Below, piece by piece: positions 1 through 11,831 of a stretch of 64,000 nucleotides of DNA. A model generated the notes under the pieces. The model had not been told where the DNA came from, did no database searches, and worked only from the letters and a program-made list of their open reading frames with translations. Source of the stretch: Branchinecta lynchi (lineage: Eukaryota; Arthropoda; Branchiopoda; Anostraca; Branchinectidae); the NCBI GenBank assembly GCA_023053575.1, contig JAKZAP010000013.1, positions 21,631,070-21,695,069 on the forward strand. The letters run 5' to 3'. Each line of letters begins with the position of its first letter. The first letter of the stretch is position 1. A program made the translations under genes and the position numbers.

Positions 1-1000
1 GCTTTGTAACCCTACATTTAGGGGTGGGGGAGGGGGTTCAAATTAAGGGGCAAACAAAATATTTTGAAACAGCTAATGTGATAGTCGATTATGGGGTAAG
101 AAGACATGCTGAGCACGATGGCGAAAACTATTTTGTCATCGGAAGATTAGTTCGCCCGGAATCCGGCCAAAGCCGGAAAATTTGATAAAAGTAAAAGTTT
201 TATTTGAAGTTGATTAGATGTTCGATTTAGGGGTAGGAAGACATGCTGAAGACGATGGTGAAAACCATTTTCTCGACGGACAAGTAGTTCGCCCGGAATC
301 CGGCCGAAACCGGAAAGTTTGTTAAAATTAGAAGTTTTATTTAGAGTTAGTTAGATGTTCGATTTAGGGCAAGAAGACATGTCGAACACTTATGTGAAAA
401 CAATTTTCTACCCGGACATGCAGTTCGCCCGGAATCCGGCGAAAACCGGAAAGCTGGTTAAAAGTAAAAGTTTAATCTGAAGTTGATTAAATGTTTGATT
501 TATGGGTAAAAAGACACGCTGAACACGACGGTGAAAATCATTTTCTCGCTGGACAACTAGTTCGCCGGGAATCCGGCCAAAACCGGAAAAGTTGTTAAAA
601 GCAAAAGTTCGATTAGAGATGACAGATTAAGGGGTAAGAAGAAAGGCTGAGTCGGTTTATGACAATGGTCCCTTGCCCGGACATATAATTATTCCGGAAT
701 CCGGTTGTAACCGGATTTTTTTTTAAGTCAAACTTTTATTCAAAGTCGATTAGATGTTCTTTATAGGGATAAGGAGATACGCTGGTTTTGTTTCTGTATT
801 ATTTTTTGCTGGACTAGTAGTTCGCTCGGAAATCGGCAGGAAGTCTCGGTCAGTATCGTCAAAATAGATATGGCTTATAGAGGTATATCTGAACTCTGAT
901 GATTAGCCTGTCCAAGACTGGATCTGGCGAAGACAAGAATCGATTGTTTGAATCAAATATTAGATTTTTGGGATCCCATCGACACCTTTGGTCTTGTTTT
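1..1000 (+). mobile_element. Family A element, left end cut by the window
   Basis: Head motif (…TTTAGGGGTGGGG…, then AAATTAAGGGGCAAA) followed by tandem units of 136-137 bp, for example units starting near 221, 358 and 494. Each carries GTTCGCCCGGAATCCGGCC. The element ends in the family's right terminus GGGATCCCATCGACACC at about 970, then TTTGGTC. No coding capacity. A short LINE-like tail with TATCTATCTATC follows at about 1018-1064. Confidence 0.75.
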
Positions 1001-1228
1001 TCTCTGTATTTGTATTAACCATGGCATTTTAGGGCTTTCAGTGTTAATAAATATCTATCTATCGGTTTGTGCTTTAAGATGTCTTTAGAATGTTATTCGT
1101 TCATTAAAAAATGTCAGCATATAGGGCTACACGATTTTCTTTATTCTGCGATAGTTGTTCCTCTGGTAACATAGAAACTCAGTGCAAGGTAGGCAAACAT
1201 TTAAAGAGGAAACGTGAGGTAGAATTAA

Positions 1229-3635
1229 ACAAGAGCTACGAGCTCATTATGGCCCTTGGTACGTAGATGGCACAAGAAAGTAGCAGAGAACTTCACAAAA
1301 CAGACTTCCAAAAATGCGGTTCGGACCTAGAATTGGGATGTCTAGTTTCACTCGTCTGAAAATTTCCGAGATCACCTCCAAGCCATGAACAACCTTCCAA
1401 GTTTCAACCAAGAAATCCACCCGCTATGTCCCTAATCGTGCCCAAGATTTCCAGTACCCCATTCCAACTTCCGGAATCCGGTCCGGACTCCTAACTGGAT
1501 CATCTGAAGCAGTTTCTCTTACTACCTATCTTTCAATCAAATCTGAGCAGTTTTTGGGGAACTTCCGATAAATCTAGCCCCTTCCCCACCGTTGTCGGGT
1601 CCGGTTGAAACCTTCAAATATGTCATCTAGGGCATATGAGCTCTGTACCTTCCAAGTTTCATTCAAATCATTCCACTTGTTTGACCCTTATGCTAGCCAC
1701 ACAATTTTCGGGACTCCCCTTCCATTCCGCCCACCGTGGCTGAATACGAATCGGAAACATGAACGTCTCATCTCTAACTTATCCTCTTTCTGTCCATCAA
1801 GTTTGACTGGAATCGCAACAGAGCCTATTTGCAAATATCCCGAGTCCCGCTCCCTCTTCCCGCCACCTTGACCGGATCCTGTCCAGACGCCAAATAGCAA
1901 GTCAAGGTCGCATAGACACGGCACTGTCGAACTTCCATCCTATTTTGTCCATCCGTTTCGTTTTTGTGCATGTCAAAAACTTTTCACAACCCCCATGATG
2001 GCGGGATCGGACTTTTCGCAAGTCAGTCTGTTCGGGTCCCTGATACGTCTTTCGAGTTTTACCGTCCTAGAAAACCAAGAAGTTCGGAACTTGCTGGATC
2101 GCCAGAATTAAGCCCCACCCCCCAACGCCCCATAGTGTCCAAATCTGGACCAGTATGTCAACGATATGTATTCAGGACTTGCGCTTGTTCTTCCCACCAA
2201 GTCTTATCCCGTCCCCTCCACTCCAAGCGTGTCCCAAGATTTCCGGTTCCCCCCACCGGCACCCGCCAAAGTCACCGGATCCGGTCAGGATTTGAACTGG
2301 GTCGTCTAAGAAGTTAATGAAAAAAAAGTTATAAATGACTCCATATTCCCCATCCTCCACTCCCCCACGGATCAGACACCGGACCAGAATATCTGAGACG
2401 ATAGCTTTTTTCTTCTTGCCAAGTTTAATTCAAATCCAATCTCTCAGTAAAAAACTGCCCATGCCACTAGATTGCGGATTCCCATTCCCTCACTCCTCCC
2501 GCGATGGTCGGATCGAGGAAACGAGTATTCTCAAGTCATCTATTCGGGTCCCTGACACGCCTACTAAGTGTCAGTGTCGTAGCACACCAGGAAGTACCGA
2601 ACTCAAGCGCTTAATAGAAATCCGGACCACCCCCACCCCCTCCCCAGTGCCCGAATCTCGTCCTATTATGTCAATGACGTATCTTGAACTTGTGCTTGTT
2701 CTTCCCACCAAGTTTCATCCCGACCCCTCCACTCTTAGTGTTTCCAAAGATTTTCGGTTCCCCCTCGAACTCCTCCCAATGTCATCGATCCGGTCCGAAT
2801 TTAAAATGGGACGTCTGAGGCACGAAGTCTTTCTGAATATCTAGTTTCACTTAAATCCGATCACCAGTACAATAGCTGCTCATGCCACTAGATTTCGGAT
2901 TCCGGTCCAGATTTAAACTGGGATGTCTGAGACACGAAATCTTTCTGTGTATACAGTTTCGTTGAGATCCGATCACCCGTTCGTAAGTTAGAAATATCTA
3001 ATTTTTCCGGATTCCCCCCTCCAACCCCCCGCCCCAGATGTTCGGATGCGGGAAACGACTGTTTTCAAGTCAATCTGTTACGTTCTTTGACATGCCTGCC
3101 AATTTTCATCGTCCTAGCACATGAGGAAGCACCGAACTCACGGGATCATTAGAAACTCGCCACGTATCTATTACTTGTGGTTGCTCTTCCACCAAGTTTC
3201 ATCTCGATATCTCCACCCTAAGCGTTTTCTAATATTTCCGGTTTCCCCTTCCAATTCTCCCCAATGTCACCGGATCTAGTCTGGATTTAAAATGGGACGT
3301 CTGAGACACGAGGCCCTTCCATATATAAAGTTTCATTAAGATTCGATCACCCATTCCTCAGTTTGGAATACCTCATTTTCGTAGTTTTTGTGATTCCGCC
3401 TCTCTCCACCCCCCCCCCCCCCCCCATACACCAGATGGTAGGATAGGGGAAGCGACTATTTCTAATTTAATCTGGTCCGGTCCCAGATATGGTTGCCAAG
3501 TCCCATCGTCCTAGCTTATCTCGAAGTGCCCGAACTAGTAAACCCGGGACCGACAGACCGACGGATCAACTGACGGACAGAAGTTGCGATCGCTATATGT
3601 CACTTGGCCGAAAGGCAAGTGCCATTACAAAAATT
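1229..3635 (+). mobile_element. Family B element, 2.4 kb with internal long repeats
   Basis: Begins AAGAGCTACGAGCTCATTAT and ends with a hairpin at 3598-3624 (TGTCACTTGGCC / GGCAAGTGCCA). Between them units of roughly 400-540 bp repeat, each with CCAAGTTTCAT, CATCGTCCTAGCACAT and a CGGATCCGGTCCGGAT-like block next to C-rich tracts. A second copy lies at 44433-46625. Frames of 117-169 codons here are low-complexity by-products of the pyrimidine-rich strand. I see no transposase. Confidence 0.7.
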
Positions 3636-3659
3636 GCACGGTAGGCTTGAGAAGGATAT

Positions 3660-3874
3660 TTAAAGGACCTCTCCTACTCTTTACTGTTCAACTTAAGTAT
3701 TTTAAAATATTTGAATACTTTAAAACCAGGTTGTGCGGTTTTGGATATTTTCCCGCGGTTTTGTTAGAGGGGTTAGAATGTACCGTACGACACTGTTGTC
3801 CCCGGGTTTAGAAATATACGGAGTGATTGCGGAAGTAGGTTGCGTTAGTATTATAGGTAAGACAGGTCCTTTAA
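3660..3874 (+). mobile_element. Family C element, short copy
   Basis: TTAA at each edge. Inside it starts AGGACCTCTCC and ends GACAGGTCCT, giving inverted ends AGGACC/GGTCCT. 215 bp including TTAA. Longer relatives are at 19475, 31121, 60008 and 61085, so this copy is internally deleted. Confidence 0.65.
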
Positions 3875-4889
3875 GAAAATGAGATAGAATTTTCTTTCCT
3901 TTTTTAGAATTAGCTAAGAATAATAAACAACTTTAGAAAATTAGCAGCAAAAGAAACTTTCTTTCTTCTTCCAACTTTGGCGATCAAATCCAAAAGAAGG
4001 GCGTTGTCAAGGTGAGTGTTCCCTGGTGGAAGCGTACCTTTTAGCCAATCCCCTTAAAACATAATGGACGCAGAGATTTTAATTCTGATGCATCAGTAAA
4101 GGAAGTGTAAGGGGAAAGACCCAATTAGGAAGACTGGCAGAAGGATGACTGCGGCTAGAGAAACAACGGGAAAAAACTACATAATTAATTAATAAAGCAG
4201 AGCTATTGAAAAAAGTGGGAGTATAACAGGGGAAAATGAATACAAGCAAGGGCTATCTAGTTGCTAGTCATTTAGGCACAGCTCTTACTAGAAATGATCT
4301 TTTTACGATAAAACGGTTTACAAATCCTGTTTCCTAAAATATATACACGTCCTCAATGGAATTAGCGATTTTCTCGACAGCGCTTGTCGGCTCTATGCAG
4401 ACTTTCCATTCTCCCACGCGGACGTTAGACGCAACATGTTTCAAATTAATTGAATTTAAATCATTTTATTTGAATTAATTTTAATGTTTATTTTTTCATC
4501 TCGTGCATTTACTAGATTACTCAAAGCTCAGTGTATTTTTTTTTTTCGTTTTATTTGGCTATACTGCGCTATTTTCCGTTAATAAAATTATTAATAAAAA
4601 TAAAATTATTGCGTTAATAAAATAATCATCATCATCATCAAATATGTGCCTGCCGTGGCTAAAAAGTGGGAAACCCAAGCAAAAGGAAAGGATTCCAAAA
4701 CACAAGATAGACCTACCAGTCTCATAAAAAGAAAAAACATGTTTTGAATCTTCTCATGCATTTCATCACCCGGCTCAGTCGGGAAAGGGCTAACATCTCA
4801 TAGTTGCCAAATGAAACAATGACGAAGGGCAGGAACGTCTAATCCTTACAACTCTATTGGGGAACGTAAACAGAAAGTAGTGCATGGTC
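3875..4889. other. No gene seen
   Basis: AT-rich. A short (ATC)n run lies at about 4625-4640. No frame or repeat that I recognise. Confidence 0.5.
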
Positions 4890-5510
4890 AGCTTTAAGGA
4901 CTCCTTGCATTATTTACCTTCGTATTTTCCAGTATTATAACAAAGTTTAATATTTTCAGGCTCTACTTTCAACATTTCCCACGGCTTTGGCTGTTTTAAG
5001 CCCTCATACAGTCCCACAAAGATAGCCGTTTTATCTGAACTAGGAATTTCTCACAAACAATCGTCGGGACATGAGCCGCATCGAGAATAGCGAAAATGGG
5101 AAGTGAGAATCAAGGGTGTCACAAAGGGGTTAATAAAGTACTTTAAAGACCGTATTAAAATACGCTCTTTCTGCTGAAAAACAACTGTAATCTGTTTCCC
5201 GACGGGGGCGCACCTGGTAAAATTGACCAAATCCCTACCTGATTTTTACTGAATTTATCAAAACAAAAAAGCTGTAGAAACACAGCGAGTTGCCTTCATG
5301 AAGCTACAACGTAAAAAGGTGCAGAGTACATACAAACAAGTCTAAACAGAAAAATTGGCGCATTTTCTCGCTTTTCCACTTCTTTTTTTTCCGCCTTTTA
5401 CTGGCTGTCACTTTTCCTTCCACCAAAGTACGAGATTACTTACAAAACAGCTAGTACATTCACTTCCTTCAGTTCAAATCTTACAGCCTCAACCCCATTG
5501 CTCATCGGAT
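4890..5510 (+). mobile_element. Family C' repeat, uninterrupted copy
   Basis: Shares CACGGCTTTGGCTGTTTTAAGCC with family C but is longer. It matches 8800-9655 in inverted orientation from the TCCTTGCATTATTTACC end through GCTAGTACATT to GCCTCAACCCCATTGCTCATC. This copy supplies the empty sites for the D element at 9156 and for the LINE tail at about 8853. No coding frame. Confidence 0.6.
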
Positions 5511-6164
5511 TTTCAGAAGATAAAGTAATGCGGGGATTCTTAAATTCCCGCCACAGCTTTATAAACCATGAGCGAATAATCGGCTATGACATTCGATTTT
5601 TAGACATGAACCTGTACAATTTTTGGATTTCTTCTTTCTCCATTGTTTCCCGTCTTCGTCGAAATGAGTGGCGATTGACAACAAGGATTGTTTGATACAT
5701 CAGATCTTGGCTTGCTCTTACGGTGACTCAGATCAGATGGTGGATTTGAGTGAAACAAAAGCTGAAGATTAGATTGGATTAAGAAAACCACTTTTGTACA
5801 CGGGCTTGAAGAATGGATGGGCGACTACGGAAGTAGGTTTCACTAGCATTATAGGTCCGACGGGACTTTTATGACCGATATTAGAAAGGCACTAGGGAAT
5901 CCCATCAAATATCTTCTTATTGAACGCCTTTGTCCGTCCAGTCGGAAAATTGCCTTGCTCGCTTCTTTTGAACTTGTATTTTCAGTCAAACAGATCGAGT
6001 GATTTCATGGAGCTATTACTTTTTATCCTTGTGAATCCTTTGAGACGTAACCACATTATTACCAACTTTACCCATGCCAAATAGGGAACTGAAAAATCAT
6101 GTGTAACCACTCTGGGCCTTTAGAAAGCTGGATTCGCAAATATCTGGGTTATTTTATTCTCCAG
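5511..6164. other. No gene seen; short family C-like end
   Basis: A C-type end motif (GGAAGTAGGTTTCACTAGCA) lies near 5829. The two overlapping small frames at 5498-5791 are not recognisable proteins. Confidence 0.45.
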
Positions 6165-6200
6165 GTTTAATACCTATGACATCGCAAAAGTTGTCCTTCT

Positions 6201-6693
6201 AATAATAATAATAAGCTTTTATTCCGCCAAAAAGACGAGTTTAAAAAACAGATCGACAGCAACTAAACATCGGCATCATAAACACAATCAGAACAAACCA
6301 CTATGTAACTAATAAACAAAATCCATCTCGAACAAAAAAACTAACGTAAATAATCTTTTCACTGAACTTTTAAAAGTTCACTTTCAGCCTTTAATTTTAA
6401 CAGAAACTAAAATATTTAATAATAACTATACTTGAGCAAGATGGTGGTTGAGTTCCTGATACCGGGCAGACAGCTTATCTTCCTTACTTCTCGCAACAAC
6501 AATAGGGTCTTTCAGATTTAGATCTCGCATCATTCTTGTATTAGACTCAAATCTGTTAAATTTGCAGAGCCACTTACCAAACTTAAAGAAAGTAACTCGA
6601 AGGTGTGTTATATCTGAAATTCTAAAATAATTAAAAACTGAACTAGCAACTAGAACTTGGGAGAGGGCAACCGTATTAAAGATCCTAGCAAGA
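6201..6693 (-). mobile_element. 5'-truncated LINE 3' end with (ATT)n tail
   Basis: The minus strand reads a decayed protein end containing LRVTFFKFGKWLCKFNRFES and then KDPIVVARSKEDKLSARYQE, with an (ATT)n tail at 6201-6215. A perfect 7-bp duplication TCCTTCT lies on both sides (6194-6200 and 6694-6700), inside a family A element. This fixes the insertion to 493 bp. Confidence 0.65.
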
Positions 6694-7182
6694 TCCTTCT
6701 GTCCGTCCGGCCGTCTGTTAGCACGATAACTCTCGAAGGGGTTTAGATATTTTCATCAAACTTGGCATGAGGACTCTTTAGGTCGAAGTACAAGTCAAGT
6801 TCGAAGATGGGCTATGTAGCCCTGTCTTTAGGGGTGGGGTTTGAAATTAAGGGGAACAAATTTTCTTAAAAGCTAATTAAATAATCTAACCAAGGGTAAA
6901 GAGACATGCTGAATCCGTAGATGAAATTTATTTTCTCCCCGGACAAATAGTTCACCCGGAATCGGGCGAAAACCGGAAAATTCGTGAAAAAGTAAAAGTT
7001 TAATCTGAAGTTGATTAGAGGTTCAAATAAAGGACAAGGAGACGTGCCGAGTCCGAACAAGAATATTATTTTCTCGCCGGAGAATTATTTTCCGGAGAAT
7101 TTGTTTAAAGTAAAAGTCTTATTTAAACTGGATGCGATGTTTGATTTGCGGGCAAGGACATGCTGAATCCATATAATAATAA

Positions 7183-8205
7183 TAATTTATTAAAGCCAAC
7201 AAAGGGCCATACAGCAGTATTCATTATCGCACTTAAATAACAAAATTGAACTTCAAAGTTACATACAATAAAATCACTTCTTCTTACCCTTCCACCATTG
7301 CCAAATTACCTCCGATCTAAACTTCCAGTATACACTTAAAATATTTACATACCGACCGAATTACCTGACGATTTGTCGACTTCATAATACCAGGGAATAG
7401 TATGGGCACCCCACCAAAAAAAACATCTCTAATTTCCTTCACCCCCGGACAATCTGTCAGCAGATGGCATAAGCTCTCTTCTACCTCACCACAAAATCGG
7501 CAAGCACACTCAGCCACTGGCAAAGACCTATTTCTTTGAAAAACCTTTTTCCTACTTCGTAATGGGAGACAGTTCGCCCGGAGTTGGAACCACATCTTTA
7601 ACATTTCTGCGGGTAGACCTAGCTTAAAATAAAACTCTAATCCAAACAAATTCTTAAACTTCGGATAATCAGTGAGCGTCTCTGACTTCCGAATAGCCTC
7701 ATTCCATAACTGAGTTTCTTGGTCCTGAAGTACTGAAGTAAATTTTCCAATCAAATTTTCCAAATCTTCGGCATCACCATGTCCATCATTCCAAGCATAC
7801 GACAGTCCAGCTTCGTCCAACAGCTTTTTCACTTGACAAGGCCAAGAACGCTTCTTTTTTGATCCGAGGGACTCTAAGTATGCCACTTTCAGCAGCCTAT
7901 CTTCTTGGAGAGTTACTATTTTTAACCAAAATCTAACTACTTGCACTAGCCTACGCGTTCTAAGAGACAGCAAACCTAATTCTCCTTTCATTACTTGTGT
8001 ATGGGTTGTTTGATGTAAACCCATTAATCTCTTGTAGTGTTGTAGCTGAATCGATTCAAGTTGCTTAGCAGCCTCGCAACCCCAGAGCTCCGCCCCATAA
8101 TGGATCGTAGGTAAAATTTTAGAATTAAATACGTGCTTATGCATCTTAAGGTCCTTAACTTTCATTAACGTCTCGTTTCTTAAAACTGCAAACGATGCAG
8201 TAATC
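7183..8205 (-). mobile_element. LINE fragment: C-terminal ORF2 region with (ATT)n tail
   Basis: The minus-strand frame 8165-7317 is open for 282 codons and ends in a normal stop, followed by about 130 bp and an (ATT)n tail. The start has the thumb-region signature of CR1/L2-like LINEs (LPTIHYGAELWG, ELGLLSLRTRR, FWLKI). Near the end LPLRSRKK is followed by CRFCGEVEESLCHLLTDC, the Cys/His cluster typical of these proteins. RT and endonuclease domains are absent through 5' truncation. The lack of stops suggests moderate age. It sits inside tandem units of family A. Confidence 0.82.
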
Positions 8206-8799
8206 TTTTTCTCACCGGAAGTATCCGGCTGAAACCGGAAAATTTGTTAAAGTAAAAGTTTAATCTGAAGTTGATTGTAGGTTCGATGTAGGGGTAAGAA
8301 GACGTGCTGAATTCATTTTTGAGCTTTATTTTTTTGCCAGAAAAATGGTTTGTCCGGAATCCGACCGAAACGGAAGTTGGGCAGAAGTAAGGAAGAAAGG
8401 GTATACAAAGTAGGCTATATAGGGTAAACCATATGCTGAATCCATATCTGAATATTTGAAAGCGCAAAATGGATATCTGAAAGTATCTGAACTTAGCGAA
8501 TTTCAGCTGGCGTATCCGTTTTGGACTGTCAAATATGATTCTCGTCTTCTCCGACTACTTCCATTGACCTTAACCTGTTTTGAAATTTTAAAAGTAAAAC
8601 CGTTTAGAAAGTCTGTTGAAGACCGAATATCTAAAAAACCGAACTGTCTGGAGGAAATATTAAGATTTTGGGATCCCATCGAAACCTTTGGTCTTGTTTT
8701 TAAGTAGCCTAAAAGTTCCATCTGAAGTTGATTAGAGGTTCGAAGTTGGGGTAATACGACATACTAAATTTGTTTTTGAAAAAAAAAAATTTCGGATAA

Positions 8800-9655
8800 G
8801 TGAAAAGACGATGAGCAATGGGGTTGAGGCTCGACGAGTAACAAGTGGAGGAAGTTAATAATAATAATAATAATACAAAGCAAGAGAAAAGGCTTTCGCC
8901 TCTAAATAACTAAGAAATTTAATGTACTAGCGGAGCAGTTTTATCACAGTAATGTCATACTTTGGTGGAAGGAATACTGGCAGGTGTCAGAAAACAGAGA
9001 CTAAAGTTGTTTTTAAGCAGAAAGAGCGTATTTTAAGATGGTCTTTAAACCCGGAGACCCGCATTTTATTTGGTACTTTCTAAATACCTTTTCGACACCG
9101 TCAATTCCCACTTTCCATGTTTTGCTATTCTCGATACGGCTCATGTCCCGACGATCCCGATGAAAAATTTGTAGCCCGCGTAGTAGCATGGTAGTAGTAC
9201 GAAAAAGTTGCATGTAATACTATGTAATAGCAAAGAATACTATCATTTAATGTGCCTCAGACTGGTCCAATCATATGTAGTAGTATCTAGTAGCATCCTG
9301 TCTTGCCATAGTAGCATCCAGTCTTGCTAATAGTAGCATATAGTAGTATGCAGTAACACGGTAGCCTTGAAGTAGAAGCATGAAGTAGCATCATTAGTAC
9401 TGTATGCTACTTTTTCGTACTACTTCATAGTACTATTTAGAGATAAATTTTTCATCGGGATTGTTTGCGAGAAATTCACTCTTGAGATAAAACGACTAAC
9501 CAAATTTGTCTGTTTTGCTAGAAGTCAACGGGACTGTATGAGGGCTTAAAACAGACAAAGCCGTCGGAAATTTGTTGAAAGTAAAGCCTGAAAATATTAA
9601 ACTTTGTTATAATACTGGAAAATATGACGGTAAATAATGCAAGGAGTCCTTAAAG
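8800..9655 (-). mobile_element. Family C' repeat with D element and LINE tail inserted
   Basis: Inverted counterpart of 4890-5510. It is interrupted by a D element at 9156-9459 and by about 65 bp at 8853-8918 of a very short LINE tail ((ATT)n in minus orientation, next to GGCGAAAGCCTTTTCTC). A further partial C/C'-like copy in plus orientation follows at about 9640-9905. Confidence 0.6.
9156..9459 (+). mobile_element. Family D MITE, copy 1 (304 bp)
   Basis: Starts CCCGATGAAAAATTTGTAGC and ends AAATTTTTCATCGGG. Flanked by AT on both sides (9154-9155, 9460-9461). The related unfilled sequence at about 5050 reads CGACGATTGTTTG with a single AT, showing a 2-bp duplication. Interior is rich in GTAGTA/TACTAC. 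Confidence 0.82.
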
Positions 9656-10089
9656 CTCACCATGCACTATTTTCTGTTTACTTTCCAGTATTCAAAACTA
9701 CTGAATACCTTAAAACTATAGGCTCTTCTTTTAACAAATTATCCACGGCTTTGGAGGTTTTAAGCCTTCTCCCAGGTCCATCGACTTTTAGCACAAAATC
9801 GGCAAAATTTAGATATTCGGTTTTACGCACCAATAGCACGATACGCGAACATTCGTCGGGAGCATAGTACGCATGGAAAATAGTAAATCGCGTCAAGAGC
9901 AAAGAGTAGTAAGATATCGTTAGCTGGCATAGAATGTAACATGAAATTTGGATGTGGAATTAAAAAATAATGCAATGCATAATGAAATTAAATGACTGCA
10001 ATTACCGAAGTAGGTTGCATTGTCATAATAGGGGCCTGGAAGTCCTGTTTTCACTTGTTTCTTAGATAGACGTAAATCTTTGACCGTAT

Positions 10090-10535
10090 TAATCACGAGT
10101 TGTTGCTTGAAAAGTTACTACATACCCCATGCCAAAGCTGCTGGTAGATTTCCTTTCAAATTGTATGTTCAACAGGAGTTTCGTGTGAAGTGTGGGTCAA
10201 AACTGTCTGCTCCTTTTCATGTTGCTAATCGAGTTAAACAAGGGGGAATTATTTCACCTGTTTTATTTCATATTTTTATAGATGACCTTTGTAAACAATT
10301 AATCGAGAGCCGTGTAGGCTGTAAGGTTTCCGGTTTTTAACTCGATAGCTTACGCTGACGACATGGTCCTAATCGCGCCGTCTGCGAACGCCTTAATCTC
10401 CTTTTGAAAATTAGTGCAAATTATGCAGCGACGCACGATATTATTTTCAATTCTGCGAAGTGCGATCACATGATTTTATCCTGAAACGTTTTAAATCTCT
10501 GATATTTCCGTCTATCAATCAATCAATCAATCGTT
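10090..10535 (+). mobile_element. LINE reverse transcriptase fragment, broken, with (ATCA)n tail
   Basis: The reading shows NRVKQGGIISPVLFHIFIDD (RT motif with PQG replaced by KQG). A stop and shift follow, then AYADDMVLIAPS with the catalytic YADD at about 10349-10360. It then passes directly to a (TCAA)n tail at about 10513-10534. The C-terminal domain is missing, so the copy is internally deleted as well as 5' truncated. Confidence 0.75.
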
Positions 10536-10615
10536 GTAATTTGCCGGAATATTGTACAAAATAGCAGTGGCATTGTCAAAAACACAGTTAAAATGAGCTG
10601 AAGTACTGAACAAAC

Positions 10616-10883
10616 CCCTATGAATTTTTTTTAGCCTGCGTAGTAGTATGGTAGTAGTACGAAAACATTGCATGTAGTACGATGACTGGTCCAATCTTAT
10701 GTAGTAGTATGCAGTAGCATCCTGTCTTGCCATAGTAACATCCAGTCATGCTAATAGTACCATATAGTAGTATGCTGTAACACGGTAGCCTTGAAGTAGA
10801 AGCGTGTATTAGCATCGTTAGTACTGCATGCAACTTTTTCGTACTACTTCATACATCTATTTTGAGGTAAATTTTTCATCGGT
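10616..10883 (+). mobile_element. Family D MITE, copy 2
   Basis: Same interior as copy 1 (TAGCCTGCGTAGTAGTATGG … TTTTTCATCGGT) with decayed ends. The target duplication is not clear. Confidence 0.7.
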
Positions 10884-10899
10884 AAGTAGGGGACAAAGG

Positions 10900-11831
10900 A
10901 TGAATTGTATCGCTCGCTGCAGTTTGCAGGTGGTTGCTTTAAGGGTGACTTTTGAGGCTGTTTTACTTCTTGTCACGGGACCATCGACCAGAGGCGCCTA
11001 TTTTGGGTCCAATTGCTTTCGTCATAGCAGTAAATGAACTACATTGCATCGGAATCTCTGCTTCCATGCGTCAGTGAAGTTCGGGTCTTGTATGAAATTA
11101 TTGGATCCGACCACTTCCCTCTCTCGTGTGCTTTGAATAAAAAAAAACCTCAGTGGAATGATGCATCTCGGTCGCAACTGCTAGAGTATAGTTCTGCCGT
11201 GTCCGCACGGCTTGAATATTTAGTATTTGATGAAGAGATTACCAGCTGCTGTGATCGTATGAGCTCTTGTAAATCCCACAGAATGAAAATTCTTGAGTTA
11301 TATAATACTATTTGTGCTATAATGATTTCTGTTGCGTTGGCTACTATTCCTACTGCTAAGTCTCGTTGCTCTCGAAAGAAGTTTGTAGTGCCGGGATGGT
11401 CTCTGTATGTAAAGCCCTTATATGATACTGCTCGATATTGGTTTCTCCAGTGGAAATATGAGGGATGTAATAATAATGGTGGTTTTCTGGATCGTACACG
11501 CCGACTTTGGAAATCGCGGTTTCGGACTGCACTACGGTGGGTGCGGTCCCAAGATTCTATGATACGTGCTAATCAGTTAGCTGCTAATTTTTCCAATAAA
11601 AAATGTGTTGAATTTTGGTCTGATATTTCTGCTTCAAACCGTCAAAGTAGTTCCCTCCCTCCGGTGGTTGAGGGAAATTCTTCACCTCGGTCAATCTGTT
11701 TGTTCTGGAGAAATCATTTTGAGCGTATCTTTAATTCTGTTGAAGATTCAGTTTGTTTAAAGCACAATGGACACTCTAATGGTTTATTTTGTATTAAATC
11801 CTTCACATTAAACATTTCCAACCAACTTTAG
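10900..11831 (+). mobile_element. LINE ORF2 fragment: end of endonuclease and linker before RT
   Basis: The frame 11034-11831 is open for 265 codons. It begins with the end of an APE-type endonuclease: GSDHFPL is the conserved final SDH box. It continues with the characteristic linker containing VPGWSLYVKPLYDTARYWFL and FRTALRWVRSQD, and NKKCVEFWSDI. It stops before RT. The RT fragment at 10090-10535 lies upstream, not downstream, so these are separate or rearranged insertions. Bases 10900-11033 probably encode more endonuclease in a broken frame. Confidence 0.78.

Larger units (their letters stand above)
6165..8785 (+). mobile_element. Family A element interrupted by two LINE insertions
   Basis: The head ACCTATGACATCGCAAAAG at about 6172 and the following GTCCGTCTGTTAGCACG-type sequence at about 6700 are split by one LINE. 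The tandem units at about 6880-7180 and 8206-8460 are split by a second. The right terminus GGGATCCCATCGAAACC lies near 8670, followed by one more decayed unit to about 8785. The frames on either strand across the units are repeat by-products. Confidence 0.68.

Noticed and set aside
1964..2317. 117-codon ORF
   Set aside because: Same reason: it lies in the family B repeat and has no support as a protein.
2335..2844. 169-codon ORF
   Set aside because: Pyrimidine-rich, proline/serine-dominated translation within family B repeats; no conserved domain features.
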